Assembly (NCBI GenBank): GCA_965230415.1
Contig: CBDDKZ010000005.1
Coordinates: 2,294,001 to 2,358,000 of the forward strand
DNA from: CBDDKZ01 sp965230415
GTDB taxonomy: Bacteria > Bacteroidota > Bacteroidia > Cytophagales > JAAEPT01
Direction: 5' to 3'
Length of the DNA: 64,000 nt
Numbering within the stretch: the stretch's first letter is position 1; every line of letters begins with the position of its first letter. Shown in pieces: positions 41,740-50,715 of the stretch. A program made the translations under genes and the position numbers. The notes beneath the pieces were generated by a model, which ran no database searches, was not told where the DNA came from, and saw only the letters and a list, made by a program, of their open reading frames with translations.

Positions 41740-43434
41740 ATGAAATTAAGAGGTGCTGAATATATCGTTCGTATTTTGGAGTTACTGGAAGCAGATACCT
41801 TATTTGCATATCCTGGAGGAGCTATCTTGCCTATATACGATGCCCTGGCAAACACAAGTCTAAAGCACGTACTGGTACGGCATGAGCAAGGAGCGTCTTT
41901 GGCTGCAAATGCTTATGGCCGTTTGAAAAACAGACCAGGCTTTTGTTTGGCTACGTCGGGTCCGGGAGCTACAAACCTTGTAACAGGAATTGCCGATGCT
42001 TATGCCGATTCCGTGCCTATGATCGCTATAACCGGGCAGGTTGCCACTACTCTTGTTGGTTCCGATGCCTTTCAGGAAACTGATATCACGGGCATTTGTA
42101 TTCCTATAACAAAAAAAACCTACCTGCTCAAAGATTTAAAAGATGCTGTCGATATCTTCCTCGATGCTTATCGCATTACAATACATGATCGTCCGGGGCC
42201 GGTTCTTATCGATATACCGAAAGATGTACAAAATGCAGAGATCGAGCTGCCGGCAGACTGGGAATCGAAGATTACCCCACCGACTAAGAATCAGCCCTAC
42301 CGCGTACATCGCGATGAGCTGGAAGCAGCACTGCATTTAACACAGGATGCTCAAAAACCGTTGATTTTGGCAGGCCATGGCATTTTGATGGCAGAAGCCT
42401 GGGATGAGTTAAGGGAATTTGTTGCAAGAGAACAAATTCCGGTTATTTCGACTATACTGGGAATTGGAGCAATGGAGCATGACAATCCCTTGTACTTCTC
42501 CTGGTTGGGAATGCATGGAATGAAATATGCCAATGATGCCGTGCAAAACTGTGATTTGTTAATTGCCCTTGGCGTTCGTTTTGATGATCGGATAACAGGT
42601 AAATTGGAGACCTTTGCTCCGAATGCTAAGGTTATTCATGTAGATATCGACATAAGTGAAGATAGCAAGAATGTAGCAGCAGATGTATTTTTACATGCCG
42701 ATTTAAAGCGATTATTAAAAGAATGCCCGGATGCCAGAACTTCCGAAAATGAGTCTACCAGAAAAAAATGGCTTCATACGCTTAACATGGAACGTGAAAA
42801 ATATCCTTTACGGGAAGCAGATTATAAACACTTTAATGAGGTTTCGGTTATAGCATCAGTTGAAAGAGCATTACCCGATAATGCTGTCGTCACCACAGAT
42901 GTAGGTCAGCATCAGATGTGGTCTGCGCAATATATGAGACGTATGCAACCCAATCACTTTGTGTCGTCTTGCGGATTAGGTACGATGGGTTTTGGCCTGC
43001 CGGCGGCAATGGGAGCGCAGGCAGCAAAACCCGATCATGAAGTTTGGTGTGTATCAGGAGATGGATCATTCCAAATGAACGTACAAGAACTGATGACCTG
43101 CGTACAGGAAGGCTGGCCCATAAAGGTGTTACTTGTCGATAATACCTACCTGGGTATGGTACGTCAGTGGCAAGAACAATTTTATGAACGCAATTATTCA
43201 GGCGTAGTGCTTACCAATCCTAATTTTGTGCTATTAGCAGAATCGTTTGGAGTGCAAGCCGTGAAAGCAACTAATCTGCAAGAACTGGAAGATGCAATTG
43301 AAAAGGCTCAATCTACTGATGGTCCGTTTTTGATACACTGCCCGGTAGAACGGGAAGAGAATGTATTTCCTATGGTGGCACCACAAACGAGCCTTTCTGA
43401 TACTATTTATTATCCGGACGAAAAATCTAAGTAA
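41740..43434 (+). CDS. ilvB: Acetolactate synthase, large (catalytic) subunit
   Basis: The protein is 564 aa. The catalytic glutamate is Glu49 in R-H-E-Q-G-A, the FAD/pyruvate-binding central domain is present (L-G-V-R-F-D-D-R-I-T-G), and the thiamine diphosphate motif runs G-D-G-S-F-Q-M-N (about residue 446) to D-N-T-Y-L-G-M-V-R-Q-W-Q. It makes acetolactate or acetohydroxybutyrate from pyruvate. No small regulatory subunit gene (ilvN) follows; the next gene is an unrelated envelope protein 136 bp away. The gap of 67 bp after ilvD and the shared strand put it in the leuA operon. Confidence 0.95.
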   Translation: MKLRGAEYIVRILELLEADTLFAYPGGAILPIYDALANTSLKHVLVRHEQGASLAANAYGRLKNRPGFCLATSGPGATNLVTGIADAYADSVPMIAITGQVATTLVGSDAFQETDITGICIPITKKTYLLKDLKDAVDIFLDAYRITIHDRPGPVLIDIPKDVQNAEIELPADWESKITPPTKNQPYRVHRDELEAALHLTQDAQKPLILAGHGILMAEAWDELREFVAREQIPVISTILGIGAMEHDNPLYFSWLGMHGMKYANDAVQNCDLLIALGVRFDDRITGKLETFAPNAKVIHVDIDISEDSKNVAADVFLHADLKRLLKECPDARTSENESTRKKWLHTLNMEREKYPLREADYKHFNEVSVIASVERALPDNAVVTTDVGQHQMWSAQYMRRMQPNHFVSSCGLGTMGFGLPAAMGAQAAKPDHEVWCVSGDGSFQMNVQELMTCVQEGWPIKVLLVDNTYLGMVRQWQEQFYERNYSGVVLTNPNFVLLAESFGVQAVKATNLQELEDAIEKAQSTDGPFLIHCPVEREENVFPMVAPQTSLSDTIYYPDEKSK

Positions 43435-43570
43435 ACACCTTAGAAGTATTTCAGGAGTTACTGAATTGCATAATAAAAGGTTCATAAAATATTTGTTGTG
43501 TAATAACTCAACAATGATTAAAATAGTATAATAGATACTTTGTTTGTTGATCTATCAGATATATAAGAAC

Positions 43571-44896
43571 ATGAGCCGGCTTAAACTGTGTTATTATATC
43601 TTCCTCATATTTCTATGTTCTGGTCTGGCAAATGCGCAGCGCACCGGAACTTATTTATTTAATGGAACCCTGGAAGAAAAAGACAGTCTTTTACCGCCTT
43701 TGACAGTATTAGGAGGAGAAGGATCTTTCGTAGAAGAAAAGCTCATTGAGTTAGGTAACGACTCTCGAACAGTATACAGATTTAATAAAAACAGCGGGCT
43801 TCGATTTGATAACCTGGCTGCGGAGAATTTTTTTAAGCGTTCTTATACCATTGAAATGTATTTTAAAGTAGACAAACTGTTGAAATGGATACGGGTTATT
43901 GATTATAAAAATAGAAAGACAGATACCGGTTGTTATATTCTAAATGGTAAATTAAACTTCCATAAAATAGCCTCTAGCGACTATTCACCAGTAAGGGCCG
44001 GAGAGTATACACATTATGTGGTGACGCGCGATTCAGCAAGTAACAGAGTGTGCATTTATACAGACGGTGAAAGTAAAATTGAATTTGAAGATGTTGCCGA
44101 TCTTGCAGTCGTTGACGACGATAATTTCATTCAGTTTTTTTATGATGACCTCATTTATTTAAATGAAACAAGTAGCGGTTCTATGGCGCTTATGCGTGTA
44201 AGTGATTTCGCTTTTACACCAGGACAAGTGAAGGCCAGTTACGACAATTTACGTAATGACGTTTTTAATGGAAATGCATCAACGCCGGTGCGGAAATTTA
44301 AGGTAAGACTTATCGACGAAGATACGCAGTTTGCACTGGATGGTGAAATAGAGCTCAAAGACGAAAAAGGTAAAGTCATTTGGAGAAGGAAAACAACAAA
44401 GGGCACTTTAACAGATAGTATTACCTCAGACAATTTATCATTTAAATTACAGGCAAGTGCATCGGGTTATCATGTGGTAGGTGAAAAAGTGGTATTTGAA
44501 CCGAACGATTATGAGTATTCCGTAATTTATACCATGAGGCCGTTTAAGTTAGGTGAAAAAATTAGACTTAATAATATCCATTTTCTAAGAAGTCATTACG
44601 ATTTGTTGCCCGAATCGTACGATGAACTCGATAAACTTGTGAGTATGATGAAGAAAAATAAAGACATGCGCATTGAGCTTCACGGTCATACCGATAACAC
44701 GGGTAGTGAAGAATTGAATGTTGAATTATCAGAAAACAGGGTGCAGTCGGTTAAACAGTATTTAATAGATCACGGCGTAAAAAAGAACCGCACATCCGGA
44801 AAAGGCTTTGGCGGAGCTATTCCCATTGCATCCAATGAGCAAGAAGAAACAAGAAAGCTAAATCGAAGGGTCGAATTCATAATTACACGATTCTAA
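43571..44896 (+). CDS. LamG-like plus OmpA-family envelope protein
   Basis: The protein is 441 aa from the ATG at 43571, chosen over an in-frame TTG at 43544 because it starts the signal peptide (M-S-R-L-K-L-C-Y-Y-I...A-N-A-Q). Residues of about 25-225 fit a concanavalin/LamG-like beta-sandwich (S-Y-T-I-E-M-Y-F-K-V and Y-V-V-T-R-D). The C-terminal OmpA-like domain has H-F-L-R-S-H-Y-D-L-L-P-E-S, I-E-L-H-G-H-T-D-N-T-G and N-R-R-V-E-F, which anchors to peptidoglycan. It probably presents a ligand-binding domain from the outer membrane while holding the wall. The next gene starts 2 bp after its stop. Confidence 0.82.
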   Translation: MSRLKLCYYIFLIFLCSGLANAQRTGTYLFNGTLEEKDSLLPPLTVLGGEGSFVEEKLIELGNDSRTVYRFNKNSGLRFDNLAAENFFKRSYTIEMYFKVDKLLKWIRVIDYKNRKTDTGCYILNGKLNFHKIASSDYSPVRAGEYTHYVVTRDSASNRVCIYTDGESKIEFEDVADLAVVDDDNFIQFFYDDLIYLNETSSGSMALMRVSDFAFTPGQVKASYDNLRNDVFNGNASTPVRKFKVRLIDEDTQFALDGEIELKDEKGKVIWRRKTTKGTLTDSITSDNLSFKLQASASGYHVVGEKVVFEPNDYEYSVIYTMRPFKLGEKIRLNNIHFLRSHYDLLPESYDELDKLVSMMKKNKDMRIELHGHTDNTGSEELNVELSENRVQSVKQYLIDHGVKKNRTSGKGFGGAIPIASNEQEETRKLNRRVEFIITRF

Positions 44897-44898
44897 CT

Positions 44899-45273
44899 AT
44901 GAAATTGATAAAACTACTACTGATTATTCCAATGTTGTCTTTTATATCCTCTCAAGGGACCTATCAAGTGAATGACACCGTTTTGGTAAAACATGTCGAT
45001 GATTTATTATATCCTGCGCGCATCACCTATATCAGAGGTAACAGGCTAACTGTAGAGTTTTTAACGGACAAATCGAAAAGGAATATCAATTTGTCAGCTG
45101 TTAAAGAACTCAGTTGGAAAAGAGGGCAGCGTATTAGTTGTTTTTGGGCTAACGATGGAATGCATCAATGGGGTATGATAAGCAAAATGATGCCAGACAG
45201 CACTTTTTGGGTTGTTTATGATGAAGGTGACGTAGAGCGAACGGATTACAGCAAATGTCGATGTCTGGAGTAG
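44899..45273 (+). CDS. Small secreted protein with Tudor/Agenet-like repeats
   Basis: The protein is 124 aa with a signal peptide (M-K-L-I-K-L-L-L-I-I...S-S-Q-G). The mature part holds two short beta-rich units of Tudor/Agenet type: V-N-D-T-V-L-V-K-H-V-D-D-L-L-Y-P-A-R-I with T-V-E-F-L-T-D, and G-Q-R-I-S-C-F-W-A-N-D-G with F-W-V-V-Y-D-E-G-D-V-E-R-T. Such folds bind peptides in eukaryotic nuclei; an extracytoplasmic bacterial copy must do something else, unknown here. It is 2 bp after the LamG-OmpA gene and 4 bp from the convergent T9SS gene. Confidence 0.65.
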   Translation: MKLIKLLLIIPMLSFISSQGTYQVNDTVLVKHVDDLLYPARITYIRGNRLTVEFLTDKSKRNINLSAVKELSWKRGQRISCFWANDGMHQWGMISKMMPDSTFWVVYDEGDVERTDYSKCRCLE

Positions 45274-45277
45274 TATT

Positions 45278-47506
45278 CTATTTCGCAATAACTACCCATC
45301 CTTTTTTATGATTGCACAATTCTTTGGTGTTCACTTCATAAAGTTCATAGAAATAATTGCCAGGTGAAATGGATGCTCCGTCCCACTCATTTTGATAGTC
45401 CGTATTTTTATATTGCAACTGCCCCCAGCGATTGTACACTTGAAGAGTCCAGGTGCCATCACGCAGGCCACGCACTTTGAAGGTGTCGTTTAAACCGTCG
45501 CCATTTGGTGTGAAGATGTTGAACGTTTCTATATCCCAGGAGCCAATATTAAAAGTTGTACTATCCGACCCACACGCATTGAATGCAGTTACATAATAAT
45601 TGCCGCTATCTTGAATACTGATGGAAGATGTGGTGTCTCCGGTATTCCACAGGTAATGCGGAAAAGTATCTGCAACACTTAGAAGCATTGGCATATCCGG
45701 GCAAATTATGCTGTCCAAAGGAGCAGGAAGTTCGGGAGTAAACGTTACGTTGAGCAAGGTAGTACTGTTGTCTTGACACCCTTCATTGGTGCTAGCCAAT
45801 ACGGTGTATTCTCCTGCCGTAGCCACATGGATGGAAGGTGTAATTGCTCCATTACTCCAAAGGTATAAGAGCGAGTCAGGCCCCGCTGTTAACTCCACAA
45901 TGTCTCCGTCACATATGTCAATTGAAGTAGGTAAATGAATGTCTATGCCTTGTTTAATTGTCAAATCAATGGTGTCGTAAGCGGTACAATTGTTCAGTGT
46001 AACTTCGACGTAATAGGTGCCTCCGGAGTCTACTTGTATGGACGGGTTCGTCGACCCCGTATTCCATAAATAGCTGTCCTTGTCGTTCCCTACAGATAAA
46101 GTATAGCTTTCTTCCAATAAACACACTTCTCTATCGGGGCCAAGGTCTATAGATCCATAGTCAGAAAAATACCCGTAACTTGTGCCAAGCCCATTCCAGC
46201 CTGCTGTAATACTCATTTGAAACAAGTGGGAACTGTTTGTTATATTCGCTGCTTGTCCTATTGGTATGGTTGATATGGAATCGCTGATGTCAAAAACGGC
46301 ATAAAGCCATTCCCCGTTGGTTTGTTCAATGACTTTAAATTGATTCGGATCTATAAAACTGCTGTCCCCATTCACAATAAAGCTATCCTCCCCTCCTTTT
46401 TCTACCAGTATACTTATTTTGTATTGACTTGTTTGCAATCGGGTAAATGTAATACCAGATGAACCGGCACATTGATGATCTATAGCCGGAAGTACCGCGC
46501 CTGCATACTCCTTCGCCTGGAATTCTATGATTCCATCCAGGCTTACCAGATGCCAAATGCATACTTTTTCGTTTGACTTTATATAAGCTATTTCACTACT
46601 GTCAATCGTGTAACTTAATTGCTCACCTTTGTTCAAGAGCATGTCTTGTGTATTGTTAATTGTTATTTCCGTATTGTCTTCAGTGCCTACTATTAGCACT
46701 ATTCCTTCACCGGCGATGTACTCTTCGCCTAAGGAGCTGACTGGTACGAGTTGATCACCTATTAGATCCCAGCCGCCATCTAACACAGAGTCGTCTTTAA
46801 GTGTTACTGCGATAGGTTTATTACTGGAGATTTCAGTTCCCGCTGGATGTTGATTACCGCGTTGAGATACTGCACGTGCTGAGTAGGTTTGCCCCTTTTG
46901 GAGTAACACACTGTAGGTAATTGCGGCTTGATGCCCAACCAGGTCGGTAGTTGGAGTTATCTGAATGAGCGTCTCGTCTTCAGAAGCTACGATATCTATG
47001 GAAGAATAAGCATCATAACCAAAATAGTTATTGTAATCTGTTTGAAAGGGAGTAAAAAAATGAGTTCCTAAGGCATTATTTCCTTTTAAGGTGAATATAT
47101 CCGGATTATTTCGTCTGCCTACCACTTCGTAGTAAGCCGATATGGGGTGGTTAGAAGCTATTCTCAATCCTTTATTTTGAACGGCATTTGGACTGTGATT
47201 TTCGATCAAATTTTTAATAGAGGCCAGGCTCAAACGCCATGTGGCGGCACTGTCCAGGGAGTTGGTCAATGCTTCAAAAGAGGCATTGGCAGGAATAGAT
47301 ACGCTCACGTCAGTTTGATTTTCCTGAGCCGTAATATACAGAAAGATTGGTTCGTCGCCATGTTCTGCAGTTACCTCAGGAGCGGCAAACCAAAACAAAG
47401 TGTCTACCTGTGCAAAAACGTAATTGCCAGACCACAGAAGTATGAGGCAAAGTACAACTTTACCAACTATTTTAAAGTGGTTTAAATGTGATGTGGCACT
47501 CCTCAT
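45278..47506 (-). CDS. T9SS type B secreted protein with IgGFc-binding-like N-terminus
   Basis: The protein is 742 aa with a signal peptide ending near Y-V-F-A-Q. The N-terminal half (to about residue 440) resembles the IgGFc-binding protein domain seen in many Bacteroidota surface proteins, with N-N-A-L-G-T-H-F-F-T-P-F, I-D-I-V-A-S-E-D-E-T-L-I and I-A-V-T-L-K-D-D-S. Three Ig-like modules follow, each with Y-L-W-N-T-G or Y-L-W-S-N-G. The end is F-N-I-F-T-P-N-G-D-G-L-N-D-T-F through N-R-W-G, W-D-G and a final Ala-Lys: a type B sorting domain. It would be exported by T9SS and attached at or released from the surface. No PorP/SprF gene is adjacent. Confidence 0.88.
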   Translation of the reverse strand: MRSATSHLNHFKIVGKVVLCLILLWSGNYVFAQVDTLFWFAAPEVTAEHGDEPIFLYITAQENQTDVSVSIPANASFEALTNSLDSAATWRLSLASIKNLIENHSPNAVQNKGLRIASNHPISAYYEVVGRRNNPDIFTLKGNNALGTHFFTPFQTDYNNYFGYDAYSSIDIVASEDETLIQITPTTDLVGHQAAITYSVLLQKGQTYSARAVSQRGNQHPAGTEISSNKPIAVTLKDDSVLDGGWDLIGDQLVPVSSLGEEYIAGEGIVLIVGTEDNTEITINNTQDMLLNKGEQLSYTIDSSEIAYIKSNEKVCIWHLVSLDGIIEFQAKEYAGAVLPAIDHQCAGSSGITFTRLQTSQYKISILVEKGGEDSFIVNGDSSFIDPNQFKVIEQTNGEWLYAVFDISDSISTIPIGQAANITNSSHLFQMSITAGWNGLGTSYGYFSDYGSIDLGPDREVCLLEESYTLSVGNDKDSYLWNTGSTNPSIQVDSGGTYYVEVTLNNCTAYDTIDLTIKQGIDIHLPTSIDICDGDIVELTAGPDSLLYLWSNGAITPSIHVATAGEYTVLASTNEGCQDNSTTLLNVTFTPELPAPLDSIICPDMPMLLSVADTFPHYLWNTGDTTSSISIQDSGNYYVTAFNACGSDSTTFNIGSWDIETFNIFTPNGDGLNDTFKVRGLRDGTWTLQVYNRWGQLQYKNTDYQNEWDGASISPGNYFYELYEVNTKELCNHKKGWVVIAK

Positions 47507-47605
47507 AATTATTCTAGCTGAAATACAGTATAAAGTAACCGTAAATCAAGCGTTTTTCTTCATAATACCTTATTTTAATGCACTTCGCAATAGGAGAGGT
47601 CGCAA

Positions 47606-50410
47606 TTAATGTGCTTCGAGCCAGTTATTTCCAACACCCATTCCTATTTCCATAGGTACTTCCAATTCGAGTGCGTGCATCATTAAGTGTTCAACTTTGT
47701 CCTTCAGAAGGTCTATTTCATCCTTGTGTACATCAAATACCAATTCATCATGTACCTGGAGAATCATTTTTGATTTTAGCTGCTCTTTTTTCATCCAATC
47801 ATGGATATTGATCATAGCAATTTTAATCATATCTGCTGCCGACCCCTGAATTGGAGCGTTAATGGCATTTCTCTCTGCAAAACCCCGGTGCGTGGCATTC
47901 CGGGAATTAATATCTTTGAGGTAGCGCCGTCTTCCGAGCAATGTTTCTGCATATTCCAGCTCACGCGCCTTATTGATCATGTCATCCATACAGGTTTTAA
48001 TGGCAGGAAACTCAGCGAAGTAATCTTCAATTATAGAAGCTGCTTCTTTTCTTGGAATACTTAGATTTTGCGAAAGCCCAAAAGCTGAAATCCCATAAAT
48101 AATTCCGAAGTTAACAGCTTTTGCTTTTCTTCTTATATCGCCGTCTACCTCTTCAAGAGGCACCTTAAATACTTTGCTGGCAGTAGTAGAGTGAATGTCT
48201 CGTTTATTTTTAAAAGCGTCAATCATGTGCTCGTCTTTGGCTATGGCAGCCATTATACGAAGCTCTATTTGTGAATAGTCAGCGGAAAACAGGGTAAATT
48301 CATCACTTCGAGGCACAAATGCCTTCCTTATCGCCCGCCCCATCTCCGTTCGAACAGGTATATTTTGCAGGTTGGGGTTATTAGAGCTAAGCCTTCCTGT
48401 TGCTGCCACTGCCTGCCGGTAATCGGTGTGAATGAGTCCGTCAACCGGGCTTACCATCTTTGGGAGTGCATCCACATAGGTCGATTTTAGTTTCTGATAC
48501 TCACGAAATTCTAAGATTTTTCGGGCAATTTGGTGTTCATCCGCCAGCTTGGATAGGATTTCCTCTCCTGTAGCGTATTGACCGGTTTTTGTTTTTTTAG
48601 GCTTTTCTACCAGCTTTAGCTTTTCAAATAAAATTTCCCCCAGTTGCTTAGGGGAGGCGATGTTAAACTCTTGTCCGGCGATTTCAAAAATATCGTTTTG
48701 AGCATGGAGGCTAAGACCCTGAAGTTCTTCGCTCATCTCTGCCAAGACCTCCGTGTCTATTTTGACACCGTTGTATTCAACATCGGCAAGCACTTTTACA
48801 AGGGGGATCTCAATTTCTTTTAAGAGCTTATTGGCGTCTCGCTTTTCGACTTCTTCTGTTAGCACATTTTTTAGTTGCAATGTGATATCTGCGTCTTCGC
48901 CTGCATATTCTGTTACTTCTTCAATGGCAGCATCACGCATATTACCCTGCTTACCTCCTTTTTTGCCGATAAGTGTTTCAATAGATACCGGTTGATATTT
49001 CAGGTACTTTTCAGCCAAAATATCCATATTATGTCGCGATTCGGGATCAACCAGGTAATGTGCAAGCATGGTGTCATAAATGGGCCCTTTTACGTCTACA
49101 CCGTATTTTTTGAGTACTTGTATATCGTATTTGAGGTTTTGACCTACTTTTTGAATTTGCTCGTTTTCTAACAGGGGTTTAAAGCGATCCACAATCTTCT
49201 GCGCCTCGTCCTTTTCTTCAGGTACAGGAACGTAATAGGCTTCGTTTTGCCTGTAAGCAAAAGCAATGCCGACTAGCTCTGCCTGAATGGCATCCAGGCT
49301 AGTTGTCTCTGTATCGAAACAAAATTCCTTTTGACGTTCCAAAAATGATAATAATAGCTTTTGTTCTTCAGGCGATTCAACCAGGTGATACTGATGTGGC
49401 GTATTACTTATGGTTTTAATTTTTGCTTCATCAGCGGGTTCGTTTGACGCGCTTTCGGTGGCAGTTGCGGAAAAAAGATCCATTTGGCCATTGCCGGTTT
49501 TTGCAGGGGCTGCATCTTTTTTAGTTTCTCCTTCTCCAAAAACACGTTTTTTTAATGTCCTGAATTCGAGTTCATCAAAAATTGGTACTACCTGCTCTTT
49601 AACAGGCCCTTCATAGATCATAGAGTCCAAATCAAAGTCGATGGGCACATCAGTAAGAATGGTAGCGAGCCTTTTTGATAAGATGCCTTGTTCACCGAAA
49701 TTGGTGACATTTTCTTTTTGTTTGCCTTTCAATTGATCGGCATTGGCTACTAAATTTTCAACAGTATCAAATTCTTCCAGTAATTTTTTGGCAGTCTTCT
49801 CACCAATTCCGGGAATTCCGGGTATATTGTCAGAGCTGTCTCCCCACAAGCCAAGAACGTCGGTAACCTGATCTACCCTGCTAATACCCCATTTTTCCAA
49901 TACTTTCGGAACATCAAAGATTTCGGTGCCTTTACCAAAATTGGAAATTTTATAGAAATAGACCTTGTCTTTAACCAATTGTGCATAATCTTTGTCGAGC
50001 GTCATCATATACACCTCAAAGCCATCTTTCGCTGCTTTGTGAGCTACAGTTCCTACCACATCGTCTGCTTCATAACCGGGAAGCTGTAAAACAGGAATAC
50101 GCCAGGCCTCCAATAGTTTTTTAATAAAAGGAACAGCAAAACCAATGGCTTCAGGGGGTGCATCTCTCTGGGCTTTGTATTCAGGAAACTCTTCATGCCT
50201 GAAAGTGGCTTCCGGCGTATCGAAGGCCACAGCGATATGGCTGGGTTTTTCCTTGTTAATCACTTCCAGAAGAGAATTCATAAAACCTAAAATGGCTCCG
50301 GTATCTTCACCTTTGGTATTCAGGCGTGGGTTTTTACTGAAAGCAAAGTGCGCTCGGAAAATGAGTGCAAAAGCATCTAATAAGAATAATTTCTTCTTGC
50401 CGCTATCCAT
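47606..50410 (-). CDS. polA: DNA polymerase I
   Basis: The protein is 934 aa, standard for PolA. All three domains are present: the 5'-3' exonuclease (residues 1-300, with L-G-L-W-G-D-S-S-D-N-I-P-G-I-P-G), the 3'-5' exonuclease with intact acidic residues (F-D-T-E-T-T-S-L-D near 360 and Y-A-G-E-D-A-D near 500), and the polymerase domain with motif A (D-Y-S-Q-I-E-L-R), motif B (R-R-K-A-K-A-V-N-F-G-I-I-Y-G) and motif C (V-H-D-E-L-V-F-D). It fills gaps and removes RNA primers during replication and repair. It is divergent from the SNF2-type helicase gene. Confidence 0.97.
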   Translation of the reverse strand: MDSGKKKLFLLDAFALIFRAHFAFSKNPRLNTKGEDTGAILGFMNSLLEVINKEKPSHIAVAFDTPEATFRHEEFPEYKAQRDAPPEAIGFAVPFIKKLLEAWRIPVLQLPGYEADDVVGTVAHKAAKDGFEVYMMTLDKDYAQLVKDKVYFYKISNFGKGTEIFDVPKVLEKWGISRVDQVTDVLGLWGDSSDNIPGIPGIGEKTAKKLLEEFDTVENLVANADQLKGKQKENVTNFGEQGILSKRLATILTDVPIDFDLDSMIYEGPVKEQVVPIFDELEFRTLKKRVFGEGETKKDAAPAKTGNGQMDLFSATATESASNEPADEAKIKTISNTPHQYHLVESPEEQKLLLSFLERQKEFCFDTETTSLDAIQAELVGIAFAYRQNEAYYVPVPEEKDEAQKIVDRFKPLLENEQIQKVGQNLKYDIQVLKKYGVDVKGPIYDTMLAHYLVDPESRHNMDILAEKYLKYQPVSIETLIGKKGGKQGNMRDAAIEEVTEYAGEDADITLQLKNVLTEEVEKRDANKLLKEIEIPLVKVLADVEYNGVKIDTEVLAEMSEELQGLSLHAQNDIFEIAGQEFNIASPKQLGEILFEKLKLVEKPKKTKTGQYATGEEILSKLADEHQIARKILEFREYQKLKSTYVDALPKMVSPVDGLIHTDYRQAVAATGRLSSNNPNLQNIPVRTEMGRAIRKAFVPRSDEFTLFSADYSQIELRIMAAIAKDEHMIDAFKNKRDIHSTTASKVFKVPLEEVDGDIRRKAKAVNFGIIYGISAFGLSQNLSIPRKEAASIIEDYFAEFPAIKTCMDDMINKARELEYAETLLGRRRYLKDINSRNATHRGFAERNAINAPIQGSAADMIKIAMINIHDWMKKEQLKSKMILQVHDELVFDVHKDEIDLLKDKVEHLMMHALELEVPMEIGMGVGNNWLEAH

Positions 50411-50715
50411 ATATTATTTTTTAGAGGTTCTGGTGAATTCGTTAGAACCAATTATGATGTTGTTAAAATTAGTCATTAAATAATGAATTCTGAAGTTAAT
50501 TTTTTGAATCTACAATACAAAATCGCTGAAATCCCGGTCCAAAATTCATTGCAAGTACGGGTCATCATTGGCATTGTATTTTTTTTATTAATTAGTTGTT
50601 TGAAAAGCGATGTAATATAATCTTAAAAATAATGTGATAAGTTACACGAAATTGATTGTTTTTATTGGGAGTTTAGATAGATAAGCCATATATTTATCGC
50701 TCATTTTTCGAAAAA
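50411..50715. other. Divergent intergenic region between polA and the SNF2-type gene
   Basis: This 305-bp AT-rich region must hold promoters for both genes. A 6-bp dyad (GGTTCT 50426-50431 and AGAACC 50444-50449, 12-bp spacer) lies 16 bp upstream of the polA start. No exact TAnnTTTG box was found for either gene. No gene or RNA is supported here. Confidence 0.4.

Noticed and set aside
43499..43518. TGTTG/CAACA dyad after ilvB as a terminator
   Set aside because: The stem is only 5 bp with a 10-nt loop and no T-run.
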